Assembly: GCF_005502935.1 (NCBI RefSeq)
Contig: NZ_SCMP01000021.1
Location: forward strand, 1-50,392
Length of the DNA: 50,392 nt
Direction of reading: 5' to 3'
Source of the DNA: Pseudomonas sp. 2FG
GTDB lineage: Bacteria > Pseudomonadota > Gammaproteobacteria > Pseudomonadales > Pseudomonadaceae
In this document: piece after piece, positions 43,509-50,392 of the stretch
Layout: each line of letters starts with the position of its first letter
Numbering within the stretch: position 1 is the first letter of the stretch
Notes under the pieces: generated by a model
Told to the model about the DNA's origin: nothing
Database searches by the model: none
Seen by the model: only the letters and a program-made list of their open reading frames with translations
Translations under genes and position numbers: made by a program

Positions 43509-43946
43509 TCACTTGCAGTTTTCGGCGATGGCTTTTTCACTTTCCGTGATACGACCCTGGCGCTCCTCTTCGGTCAGCCGGCGGGTTTCGCCATTGACCT
43601 CAGCGCGGAGCCGCGGGTTGTTCTGTAGCTGAGCCAAGTTGGTGCGCACGGTCTCGCAATACTTCTTGCGCTCGGTCTCCTGGGTTGCCACATCCTTTTT
43701 GACTTTGTCATCGATGGCTTTTTGCTTGTCGGCCTCGATTTGGCTGTCGAGCTTGGGCGGTGCTGGCGGAGCTGGTGGTTTGGGCGGCGCTGCGACGGTG
43801 TTGATCGAGGTGGCGTCCTGGTCTTGCGGTGGTTGCGCACCGAAGTGGGTAATGCCTTGTGCGTCGACCCATTTGTAGACCTGGCTGGCCATGGCCGTGG
43901 CACTTAGGGCGAGCAGCAAACTGCCCGTGAGAATCATGCGTCGCAT
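43509..43946 (-). CDS. DUF4124 domain periplasmic protein
   Basis: A 145-residue protein with a signal peptide (ILTGSLLLALSATAMA) and the DUF4124 start right after it, QVYKWVDAQGITHFGAQPP. This domain is a short beta-structured unit. A proline-rich linker (KPPAPPAPPK) comes next, then a charged coiled-coil region (about residues 65-110) and a C-terminal cysteine pair (KKYCETV and ENCK). Function is unknown. It converges on the yqcC-like gene and is divergent from the ilv leader. Confidence 0.85.
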   Translation of the reverse strand: MRRMILTGSLLLALSATAMASQVYKWVDAQGITHFGAQPPQDQDATSINTVAAPPKPPAPPAPPKLDSQIEADKQKAIDDKVKKDVATQETERKKYCETVRTNLAQLQNNPRLRAEVNGETRRLTEEERQGRITESEKAIAENCK

Positions 43947-44057
43947 ACTGTGTCCTTTTGTTAGCTGCGGAACCTGGCACCTACTATAACCAAAAGTCGT
44001 GAATCGTCATCCTGCGTTAGGTCACAGCAGTAGATTGAAGAATCCGCTACGGATGAC

Positions 44058-44086
44058 TTGACTTGCTGCGGCCTAATCCGAACAAT
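44058..44086 (+). promoter_or_regulatory. Candidate ilv promoter
   Basis: TTGACT (44058-44063) and AACAAT (44081-44086) are 17 bases apart, giving a start near 44093. That start would precede the leader ORF by about 46 bases and ilvI by about 258 bases. The -10 is weak (4 of 6). Confidence 0.45.
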
Positions 44087-44138
44087 TCAACGTTCGCTGT
44101 AGTGGAGTCCGCCGCAAGCAGGCTTTAGCTCAGTAGAC

Positions 44139-44294
44139 ATGAGGCGCACACCCGCGCCGACCTGTTACACCCGCAACGCGTTACCTCGCGCTGGGTGGGA
44201 AAACCCCGCAACACTTTGGGGCATTCCCAATACTTGCTCAGTAGTAGCTGACGTAGTCGGCGACCACCGTCGCTCATGCTCTGCTTGGCAGTAA
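44139..44294 (+). CDS. Candidate ilv leader peptide
   Basis: A 51-residue ORF with an ATG start lies in the long ilvI leader. It holds the run SVVADVV (four Val codons within six), and a Leu, an Ile and two Trp codons just before that. The Val-rich part overlaps a strong stem (TGGGAA... at 44196-44229) and precedes a small GCGAC/GTCGC hairpin at 44260-44273. This could be a translated attenuator that senses valine supply. No obvious Shine-Dalgarno and no U-tract terminator can be seen, so the model is tentative. Confidence 0.45.
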   Translation: MRRTPAPTCYTRNALPRAGWENPATLWGIPNTCSVVADVVGDHRRSCSAWQ

Positions 44295-44350
44295 ACCTAT
44301 TCAGACCGTTCAGTTGTGGGCGGTTCTCTGGCGTTTTAGAGGTGAACAAC

Positions 44351-46075
44351 GTGGAGCTTTTATCTGGCGCTGAAATGGTCGTCCGCTTTTTGCGTGACGA
44401 AGGCGTTAAGCATATTTACGGGTACCCCGGTGGTGCCCTCCTGCATATTTACGATGCCTTGTTCAAAGAACCGGAAGTGACCCACATCCTGGTTCGTCAC
44501 GAACAAGCGGCTACCCATATGGCCGACGGCTATGCCCGTGCTACCGGTAAGGCCGGTGTGGTCCTGGTGACCTCCGGTCCTGGCGCGACCAACGCCATCA
44601 CCGGGATTGCCACCGCCTACATGGACTCGATCCCGATGGTCGTGTTGTCGGGGCAGGTGCCGAGCAACATGGTCGGTACCGATGCGTTCCAGGAAACCGA
44701 TATGATCGGTATCTCCCGGCCGATCGTGAAGCACAGCTTTATGATCAAGCACCCGTCGGAAATCCCCGAGGTCATGAAGAAGGCCTTTTATATCGCCCAG
44801 TCCGGCCGCCCAGGCCCGGTGGTAGTCGATATTCCCAAGGACATGACCAACCCGGCCGAGAAGTTCGAGTACGTCTATCCGAAGAAAGCCAAGCTGCGTT
44901 CCTACAGCCCGGCCGTGCGTGGCCATTCGGGGCAGATCCGCAAGGCGGCCGAGATGCTGCTGGCGGCCAAACGGCCAATTCTGTATTCGGGTGGTGGCGT
45001 GATCATGGGTGGCGCCGCGGCGCCGCTGACCGAGTTGGCGCAGATGCTTAACCTGCCAGTCACCAATACCCTGATGGGCCTTGGCGGCTATCCGGGCACC
45101 GATCGTCAGTTCCTCGGCATGCTCGGCATGCACGGCAGCTACACCGCCAACCTGGCGATGCATCATGCCGATGTGATTCTCGCCGTCGGCGCGCGCTTCG
45201 ATGACCGGGTCATCAATGGCCCAGCCAAGTTCTGCCCGAACGCCAAGATCATCCACATCGATATCGACCCTGCTTCGATCTCCAAGACCATCAAGGCCGA
45301 CGTGCCGATCGTTGGTCCGGTGGATAGCGTGTTGACCGAGATGGTCGCGATCCTCAAGGAAATCGGCGAAACCCCGAATAAAGACGCGGTGGCCAGCTGG
45401 TGGAAGCAGGTTGATGAATGGCGTGCCGGTCATGGCACCTTCCCTTATGACAAGGGCGACGGCAGCATCATCAAGCCGCAGACGGTGATTGAAACCCTCA
45501 GCGAAGTGACCCATGGCGATGCCTTCATCACTTCCGACGTGGGCCAGCACCAGATGTTCGCGGCGCAGTACTACCGCTTCAACAAACCCAATCGCTGGAT
45601 CAACTCAGGCGGCCTCGGCACCATGGGCTTTGGTTTCCCGGCGGCGATGGGCGTAAAGCTGAGCTTCCCGGATGCCGACGTCGCCTGCGTAACGGGCGAG
45701 GGCAGCATCCAGATGAACATTCAGGAGTTGTCGACCTGCCTGCAGTACGACCTGCCGGTGAAAATCGTCAACCTGAACAACGGCGCGCTGGGCATGGTGC
45801 GCCAGTGGCAGGACATGATGTACAGCAGCCGTCACTCGCACTCCTACATGGAGTCGCTGCCGGACTTCGTCAAGCTGGCGGAGGCCTATGGTCATGTCGG
45901 CATGCGCATCACCGAGCTGAAAGATCTGAAGCCGAAAATGGAAGAAGCCTTCGCGATGAAAGATCGCCTGGTGTTCCTCGACATTCAGGTGGACACCAGC
46001 GAACACGTCTACCCGATGCAGATCAAAGATGGCGCCATGCGTGACATGTGGCTGAGCAAGACGGAGCGGACTTAA
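44351..46075 (+). CDS. ilvI: Acetolactate synthase large subunit
   Basis: A 574-residue thiamine-diphosphate enzyme that makes acetolactate or acetohydroxybutyrate, the first step shared by valine and isoleucine synthesis. The FAD/TPP parts are visible: RHEQAATHMADGYARATGK (catalytic glutamate), VGAR-FDDRVINGPAKFCP and the cofactor motif VTGEGSIQMN...NLNN. The last has a glutamate where E. coli has aspartate (GDG). The start is GTG 44351, with GAGGTG upstream; the resulting length equals related Pseudomonas enzymes. Longer frames reach into the leader and are not real. It overlaps a long open frame on the minus strand that is a shadow. Confidence 0.96.
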   Translation: MELLSGAEMVVRFLRDEGVKHIYGYPGGALLHIYDALFKEPEVTHILVRHEQAATHMADGYARATGKAGVVLVTSGPGATNAITGIATAYMDSIPMVVLSGQVPSNMVGTDAFQETDMIGISRPIVKHSFMIKHPSEIPEVMKKAFYIAQSGRPGPVVVDIPKDMTNPAEKFEYVYPKKAKLRSYSPAVRGHSGQIRKAAEMLLAAKRPILYSGGGVIMGGAAAPLTELAQMLNLPVTNTLMGLGGYPGTDRQFLGMLGMHGSYTANLAMHHADVILAVGARFDDRVINGPAKFCPNAKIIHIDIDPASISKTIKADVPIVGPVDSVLTEMVAILKEIGETPNKDAVASWWKQVDEWRAGHGTFPYDKGDGSIIKPQTVIETLSEVTHGDAFITSDVGQHQMFAAQYYRFNKPNRWINSGGLGTMGFGFPAAMGVKLSFPDADVACVTGEGSIQMNIQELSTCLQYDLPVKIVNLNNGALGMVRQWQDMMYSSRHSHSYMESLPDFVKLAEAYGHVGMRITELKDLKPKMEEAFAMKDRLVFLDIQVDTSEHVYPMQIKDGAMRDMWLSKTERT

Positions 46076-46078
46076 ACC

Positions 46079-46570
46079 ATGCGACACATCATCTCCCTGC
46101 TGCTGGAAAACGAGCCCGGCGCATTGTCCCGCGTGGTCGGTCTGTTCTCGCAACGTAACTACAACATCGAAAGTCTGACCGTGGCGCCGACCGAAGACCC
46201 GACCTTGTCGCGTCTGACCTTGACCACAGTCGGCCACGATGAGGTGATCGAGCAGATCACCAAGAACCTCAACAAGCTGATCGAAGTGGTCAAGCTGGTG
46301 AACCTGTCGGAAAGCGCGCACATCGAGCGTGAGTTGATGCTGGTCAAGGTCAAGGCTACCGGTGCTCAGCGTGCTGAGATCAAGCGCACTACCGACATCT
46401 TCCGTGGGCAGATTGTCGACGTGACCAGTAGCGTCTACACCATCCAGCTTGCGGGAACCAGCGACAAGCTAGACAGTTTCATCCAGGCCGTGGGCACTAG
46501 CTCAATCCTGGAAACCGTACGCAGTGGCGTCACCGGCATCGCCCGTGGCGACAAAGTGCTGAGCATCTAA
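46079..46570 (+). CDS. ilvH: Acetolactate synthase small subunit
   Basis: A 163-residue regulatory subunit with two ACT-type domains. The first starts RHIISLLLENEPGALSRVVGLFSQRNYNIESLTV. The C-terminal domain has the ESAHIERELMLVKVKA part. Valine binding to the ACT dimer inhibits the enzyme. The gene follows ilvI after 3 bases and precedes ilvC by 46 bases on the same strand, so the three form one operon. Confidence 0.96.
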   Translation: MRHIISLLLENEPGALSRVVGLFSQRNYNIESLTVAPTEDPTLSRLTLTTVGHDEVIEQITKNLNKLIEVVKLVNLSESAHIERELMLVKVKATGAQRAEIKRTTDIFRGQIVDVTSSVYTIQLAGTSDKLDSFIQAVGTSSILETVRSGVTGIARGDKVLSI

Positions 46571-46616
46571 ACATTTAGCGAGCGGCCCGAGCGGCCTCAG
46601 TAAATAGGGGAAATTC

Positions 46617-47633
46617 ATGAAAGTTTATTACGATAAAGATTGCGACCTTTCGATCATCCAGGGCAAAAAAGTCGCCATCATCGGTTACGGCTCCCAGGGT
46701 CACGCCCAGGCCTGCAACCTGAAAGATTCCGGTGTCGATGTAACCGTTGGCCTGCGTCCTGGTTCCGCCACTGTGGCCAAGGCCCAAGCGCACGGTCTGA
46801 AAGTAACCGACGTGCCGTCCGCCGTTGCTGCTGCCGACCTGGTCATGATCCTGACCCCGGACGAGTTCCAGTCGCAGCTGTACAAGAACGAAGTCGAGCC
46901 GAACCTGAAGAAAGGCGCGACCCTGGCCTTCTCCCACGGCTTCGCGATTCACTACAACCAGGTCGTACCGCGTGCCGACCTCGACGTGATCATGATCGCG
47001 CCTAAGGCTCCGGGTCACACCGTGCGTTCCGAGTTCGTCAAAGGCGGCGGTATCCCGGATCTGATCGCGATCTATCAGGATGCTTCCGGCAACGCCAAGA
47101 ATGTTGCCCTGTCCTACGCCAGTGGCGTCGGCGGTGGCCGTACCGGCATCATCGAAACCACCTTCAAGGACGAGACCGAAACCGACCTGTTCGGCGAGCA
47201 GGCAGTCCTGTGTGGCGGCACCGTCGAGCTGGTCAAAGCCGGTTTTGAAACCTTGGTTGAAGCCGGCTATGCGCCGGAAATGGCTTACTTCGAGTGCCTG
47301 CACGAACTGAAACTGATCGTTGACCTCATGTACGAAGGCGGTATCGCCAACATGAACTACTCGATCTCCAATAACGCCGAATACGGCGAGTACGTGACCG
47401 GCCCGGAAATCATCAACGCCGAATCCCGCCAGGCCATGCGCAATGCTCTGAAGCGCATCCAGGACGGCGAGTACGCCAAGATGTTTATCAGCGAAGGCGC
47501 GACCAACTATCCATCGATGACCGCCAAGCGCCGCAACAACGCCGCCCACGGTATCGAAGTGATTGGTGAGAAGCTGCGTTCCATGATGCCGTGGATCGCT
47601 GCCAACAAGATCGTCGACAAGACCAAGAACTAA
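46617..47633 (+). CDS. ilvC: Ketol-acid reductoisomerase (NADP+), class I
   Basis: A 338-residue enzyme that rearranges and reduces acetolactate to dihydroxyisovalerate. The dinucleotide motif is GYGSQGHAQACNLKDSG. The C-terminal knotted domain, with ELKLIVDLMYEGGI and the metal ligands in ETFKDETETDLFGEQ, is of the short, class I type. AAGG-like GGGGAAA precedes the ATG. Downstream a perfect terminator stops the operon. Confidence 0.97.
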   Translation: MKVYYDKDCDLSIIQGKKVAIIGYGSQGHAQACNLKDSGVDVTVGLRPGSATVAKAQAHGLKVTDVPSAVAAADLVMILTPDEFQSQLYKNEVEPNLKKGATLAFSHGFAIHYNQVVPRADLDVIMIAPKAPGHTVRSEFVKGGGIPDLIAIYQDASGNAKNVALSYASGVGGGRTGIIETTFKDETETDLFGEQAVLCGGTVELVKAGFETLVEAGYAPEMAYFECLHELKLIVDLMYEGGIANMNYSISNNAEYGEYVTGPEIINAESRQAMRNALKRIQDGEYAKMFISEGATNYPSMTAKRRNNAAHGIEVIGEKLRSMMPWIAANKIVDKTKN

Positions 47634-47648
47634 GGTCTGCGATGTGAG

Positions 47649-47676
47649 AAAAAACGCGGCCATGGCCGCGTTTTTT
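47649..47676. terminator. Rho-independent terminator of the ilv operon
   Basis: Perfect inverted repeat of 12 bases per arm (47649-47660 and 47665-47676), with a GC stem of 6 pairs, a CATG loop and flanking six A and six T. It can end transcription in both directions. Confidence 0.95.
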
Positions 47677-47785
47677 CATTCTAGACTGAGGCTTCTGGTA
47701 TAAAGCCAGGGTGCTGTGGCGGGGTTGTGAAGCCTGAATCGCCATTTTTGTCGAAAACTTTCCGAACCGTTGCAAGGTATTGTTC

Positions 47786-48601
47786 ATGAACGAACGTCCC
47801 GAGGAGCCGAAACCGGCCTCCGACGCAGAAAGCCTGCTGCCAGTTGATGAGCATGTTGAAGAAGGGCATGACGCCGAAGGGCGCAAAGTCCGGCACCGTG
47901 GCATATACCTGCTGCCCAACCTCTTTACCACGGCAAATCTGTTCGCTGGCTTCTACGCCATCATCAATGCCATGAACGGCAACTTCTACGTTGCTGCGGC
48001 TGCGGTCTTCGTCGCCATGGTGCTGGATAGCCTGGATGGTCGGGTGGCGCGCTTGACCAATACCCAGAGTGCCTTTGGTGCCGAATACGATTCGCTGTCC
48101 GATATGGTCGCGTTCGGCGTGGCGCCGGCATTGCTCGCGTTCGAGTGGGCGCTGGGCAGTATGGGCAAGGTCGGTTGGATGGTGGCCTTCATCTATGTCG
48201 CGGGCGCTGCCTTGCGGTTGGCGCGCTTCAATACCCAGGTGGGTACGGCGGATAAGCGCTTCTTTATTGGTTTGGCGAGTCCGGCGGCTGCGGGTGTGGT
48301 AGCGGGGACGGTGTGGGCTTTCAGTGATTTCGGTATCCAGGGCTCCAACATGTCCTTTGTGGTTGCCTTGCTGGTAGCGGGCGCAGGCATGCTGATGGTC
48401 AGCAATATCAAATACCACAGCTTCAAGGATCTCGACCTCAAGGGGCGCGTGCCTTTTGTGGCGATCCTCGCGGTGGTGTTGGTGTTCGCAGTGGTCTTCA
48501 GTGACCCGCCGCGTATCCTGCTGCTGATCTTCCTCGCCTATGCGGCTTCCGGGCCGGTGCAATACCTGTTGCAACTGCGTCGCCGCAAAACCGTCGAGTG
48601 A
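47786..48601 (+). CDS. pssA: CDP-diacylglycerol-serine O-phosphatidyltransferase
   Basis: A 271-residue integral membrane enzyme that joins CDP-diacylglycerol and serine to form phosphatidylserine, the precursor of phosphatidylethanolamine. The CDP-alcohol transferase motif is complete: DSLDGRVARLTNTQSAFGAEYDSLSD. About seven membrane helices follow from residue 40 on. The N-terminus is an acidic cytoplasmic tail of about 35 residues. The start is ATG 47786; the TTG two codons upstream is less likely, and AAGG lies about 10 bases before the ATG. It lies 110 bases after the ilv terminator. Confidence 0.95.
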   Translation: MNERPEEPKPASDAESLLPVDEHVEEGHDAEGRKVRHRGIYLLPNLFTTANLFAGFYAIINAMNGNFYVAAAAVFVAMVLDSLDGRVARLTNTQSAFGAEYDSLSDMVAFGVAPALLAFEWALGSMGKVGWMVAFIYVAGAALRLARFNTQVGTADKRFFIGLASPAAAGVVAGTVWAFSDFGIQGSNMSFVVALLVAGAGMLMVSNIKYHSFKDLDLKGRVPFVAILAVVLVFAVVFSDPPRILLLIFLAYAASGPVQYLLQLRRRKTVE

Positions 48602-48666
48602 TGTAATTTCCCCCTGGCTCCGCGGTCTATTGGCGCACCAGTCACCTAAATAGCCGCGGAGTTTCA

Positions 48667-49674
48667 ATGCTGATCCAGATCCCTCCCGCCTCATCGTCTC
48701 GCGAATCTGACGTCACTCCCGAATCTGTTTATCTGTCACGCCGTAGCCTGTTGGCCGCTGCCGGTGGCCTGGCGGCTGCGGTGGTCTGGCCGGGCGCTGC
48801 CCGGGCCGCGGTATCCCGCTATGCCGATGTCGAGCCCGCAGCCGCTCCGGCCTGGTTCGGAGAAAAGCTGGCGGGCACTCGCTGGCAAGCAGTGACCGCG
48901 GGGGGTGAGGCGCTGACGCCGTTCAAAGATGCCAGTCACTACAACAACTTCTATGAGTTTGGGCCTGATAAAGGCGATCCCGCGCGCAATGCCGCGCAAT
49001 TCAAGGCGGAGCCCTGGACTGTGTTGGTGGATGGCGAGGTCGCGAAGCCGGGTCGTTACTCTCTGGATGATTTATTCAAACCGCAGCAACTCGAAGAGCG
49101 CATTTATCGGCTGCGTTGCGTTGAGGCCTGGTCTATGGTCATTCCCTGGCTGGGCTTTTCGCTGGGTGATCTGCTCAAACGGGTCGAGCCGACTGGCCAG
49201 GCCAGGTTCGTTCGTTTCGAAACGGTCGTCGATCGGGAGCGCATGGTTGGCCAGAGTTCGAGCTTTTCCCTGATCGACTGGCCTTATGTGGAAGGGCTGC
49301 GCCTGAATGAGGCGATGCATCCGCTGGCCATTCTCGCCGTGGGGATGTATGGGCGGGTGCTGCCCAATCAGAATGGTGCGCCGTTGCGCTTGGTGGTGCC
49401 CTGGAAATACGGATTCAAGAGTATCAAGTCGATAGTCCGTATCAGCTTGACCCGCGAGCAGCCGAAGAACACCTGGCAGGCATTGGCACCGAGTGAATAT
49501 GGTTTTTATGCCAACGTTAATCCGGCGGTGGATCACCCGCGCTGGACTCAGGCCCGCGAGCGGCGCCTGCCAAGCGGTCTGTTCAGCCCCAATGTCATCC
49601 CGACGCGCCTGTTCAACGGTTATGACGAGGTTGCAAGCCTCTACAGTGGACTCGACCTGCGGGAAAACTACTGA
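48667..49674 (+). CDS. msrP: Protein-methionine-sulfoxide reductase catalytic subunit MsrP
   Basis: A 335-residue periplasmic molybdoenzyme that reduces oxidised methionines in envelope proteins. A Tat signal is at the N-terminus: SRRSLLAAAGGLAAAVVWPGAARA. The molybdenum-pterin ligand is C151 in RLRCVEAWSMVIPW. The body has the sulfite-oxidase fold, with VPWKYGFKSIKSI near the end. GGAG precedes the ATG. It overlaps msrQ by one base, so the two make a single enzyme system that draws electrons from the quinone pool. Confidence 0.96.
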   Translation: MLIQIPPASSSRESDVTPESVYLSRRSLLAAAGGLAAAVVWPGAARAAVSRYADVEPAAAPAWFGEKLAGTRWQAVTAGGEALTPFKDASHYNNFYEFGPDKGDPARNAAQFKAEPWTVLVDGEVAKPGRYSLDDLFKPQQLEERIYRLRCVEAWSMVIPWLGFSLGDLLKRVEPTGQARFVRFETVVDRERMVGQSSSFSLIDWPYVEGLRLNEAMHPLAILAVGMYGRVLPNQNGAPLRLVVPWKYGFKSIKSIVRISLTREQPKNTWQALAPSEYGFYANVNPAVDHPRWTQARERRLPSGLFSPNVIPTRLFNGYDEVASLYSGLDLRENY

Positions 49675-50300
49675 TGCGTTATCGACTCTGGCGCATAGCG
49701 GTCTTCACCGTGGCGCTATTGCCGCCGCTGTTCTGGCTGTATCAGGGCTGGAGTTTCGCCCTCGGCGCAGACCCTGGCAAAGTTCTGGTCGATCGCTTGG
49801 GGTTGGGGGCGTTGACGCTTCTGCTGATCACGCTGGCGATGACGCCGCTGCAGCGTTTGACGGGGTGGGGTGGTTGGATCGCTGTCCGCCGCCAGTTGGG
49901 TTTGTGGTGCTTTAGCTATGTCGCCCTTCACCTTTGCGCCTATGCGGTGTTCGTTCTGGGGCTGGATGGCGCGCAATTGCTGATCGATCTGCGCAAGCGG
50001 CCTTACATCTTTGTGGGAGCGCTGGCTTTTATTGGGCTTCTAGCTCTGGCCGTGACCTCTAATCGCTTTAGTATCCGTAAGCTTGGTAAGCGCTGGAAAG
50101 CGCTCCATCGTGCGGTTTACCCGGTATTGGGCCTGGTTCTACTGCACATGCTCTGGGTAGTGCGGGCTGATTTGGAGGAATGGCTTTGGTGTGCGGTCGT
50201 TGCTGCGCTTCTGCTAATGCTGCGGATGCCGGCCATTGCGAGGCGACTTCCCAGGCTTTCACTACGGGCTCAGGAAAAAATGACAAAAAGCTTTCAATAA
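49674..50300 (+). CDS. msrQ: MsrQ haem-binding membrane subunit
   Basis: A 208-residue inner-membrane protein of the ferric-reductase-like group, with about six membrane helices. It takes electrons from quinol through haem b and passes them to MsrP. Conserved histidines are at LHLCAYAVF (helix 3), LHRAVYPVLGLVLLHMLW (two histidines) and FGR-type basic loops. It begins at the msrP stop codon (TGATG). Confidence 0.94.
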   Translation: MRYRLWRIAVFTVALLPPLFWLYQGWSFALGADPGKVLVDRLGLGALTLLLITLAMTPLQRLTGWGGWIAVRRQLGLWCFSYVALHLCAYAVFVLGLDGAQLLIDLRKRPYIFVGALAFIGLLALAVTSNRFSIRKLGKRWKALHRAVYPVLGLVLLHMLWVVRADLEEWLWCAVVAALLLMLRMPAIARRLPRLSLRAQEKMTKSFQ

Positions 50301-50304
50301 GTGC

Positions 50305-50332
50305 TTGACGGTTAATTTGCTGGGCCTATAAT
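50305..50332 (+). promoter_or_regulatory. Stable-RNA promoter, probably of a 16S rRNA operon
   Basis: TTGACG (50305-50310) and a perfect TATAAT (50327-50332) are 16 bases apart, followed by a GC-rich discriminator (GCGCACC) typical of stringently controlled rRNA promoters. No ORF follows in the last 60 bases. A small hairpin (50364-50371 and 50379-50386, AACTTCTT) begins the leader. In P. aeruginosa an rRNA operon follows msrQ at this point. The 16S gene itself lies beyond the window. Confidence 0.8.
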
Positions 50333-50392
50333 GCGCACCACTTCCGGCGCAGACCTCTCGGAAAACTTCTTAGATAACAAGAAGTTAGCTTT

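Noticed and set aside
44360..45550. A 396-codon open frame antisense to ilvI.
   Set aside because: Same reason: it mirrors a conserved enzyme. The histidine- and glycine-rich sequence is typical of antisense frames.
46575..47663. A 362-codon open frame antisense to ilvC.
   Set aside because: Covers a conserved gene completely and extends into the terminator. No recognised domain.

Overview
The window is a piece of a Pseudomonas chromosome, most likely not P. aeruginosa. The gene content and order from the acetyl-CoA synthetase gene to the right-hand end (acs, pgi, panDCB, folK, pcnB, cbrBA, gluQ, dksA, then phu, cbpA, mrcB, ilvIHC, pssA, msrPQ and an rRNA-type promoter) match, as I recall it, the P. 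aeruginosa PA4690-PA4733 neighbourhood. The single prrF copy and the tonB-like gene inside the phu locus differ from my memory of P. aeruginosa. Coding density is high and the DNA is GC-rich throughout. I see no phage, insertion sequence, CRISPR array, tRNA or plasmid signature. This is core genome, and most of the interest lies in the non-coding and very small features.

Layout. Positions 1-8100: a B-box zinc-finger/membrane/TPR-like protein convergent with a rhomboid protease, two tandem DUF2845 proteins, a DUF748 envelope protein and an RlmI-like methyltransferase. Positions 8175-12400: thiolase, a DUF2236 (MpaB-like) oxygenase and acetyl-CoA synthetase. Positions 12690-18582: pgi, panD, panC, panB, folK and pcnB, all on the minus strand (central carbon, pantothenate and folate synthesis, and RNA polyadenylation). 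Positions 18727-23858: the carbon/nitrogen balance module cbrX-cbrA-cbrB with the small RNA CrcZ, including its sigma-54 promoter and a CbrB-type enhancer palindrome. Positions 24012-27840: gluQ, dksA, an aminotransferase, sfsA and a Rieske protein.

Positions 27894-35910: a complete Fur-type haem uptake locus. The receptor gene phuR is divergent from tonB-phuS-phuT-phuU-phuV-phuW across a Fur box. Just after phuW lies the Fur-type small RNA PrrF on the opposite strand, so haem import and iron sparing sit side by side. Positions 36006-39974: a cyclic-nucleotide-binding protein (cbpA-like) with a Vfr/CRP-like site, a TfoX C-terminal-domain protein, a methyltransferase, a pentapeptide-repeat protein and a phosphotransferase/P-loop kinase fusion.

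Positions 40093-43946: the peptidoglycan synthase PBP1b (mrcB) followed by its lipoprotein activator candidate lpoP, a YqcC-like protein and a DUF4124 protein. Positions 43947-47676: a long leader with a candidate 51-residue leader peptide, then ilvI-ilvH-ilvC and a strong terminator. Positions 47786-50392: phosphatidylserine synthase, the periplasmic methionine sulfoxide reductase pair msrP-msrQ, and the start of a stable-RNA (probably rrn) transcription unit.

I found no undescribed multi-gene system. The most useful items are non-coding RNAs and small ORFs that a standard gene caller would miss (CrcZ, PrrF, cbrX and the ilv leader), plus the possible functional link between the B-box protein and the rhomboid protease.
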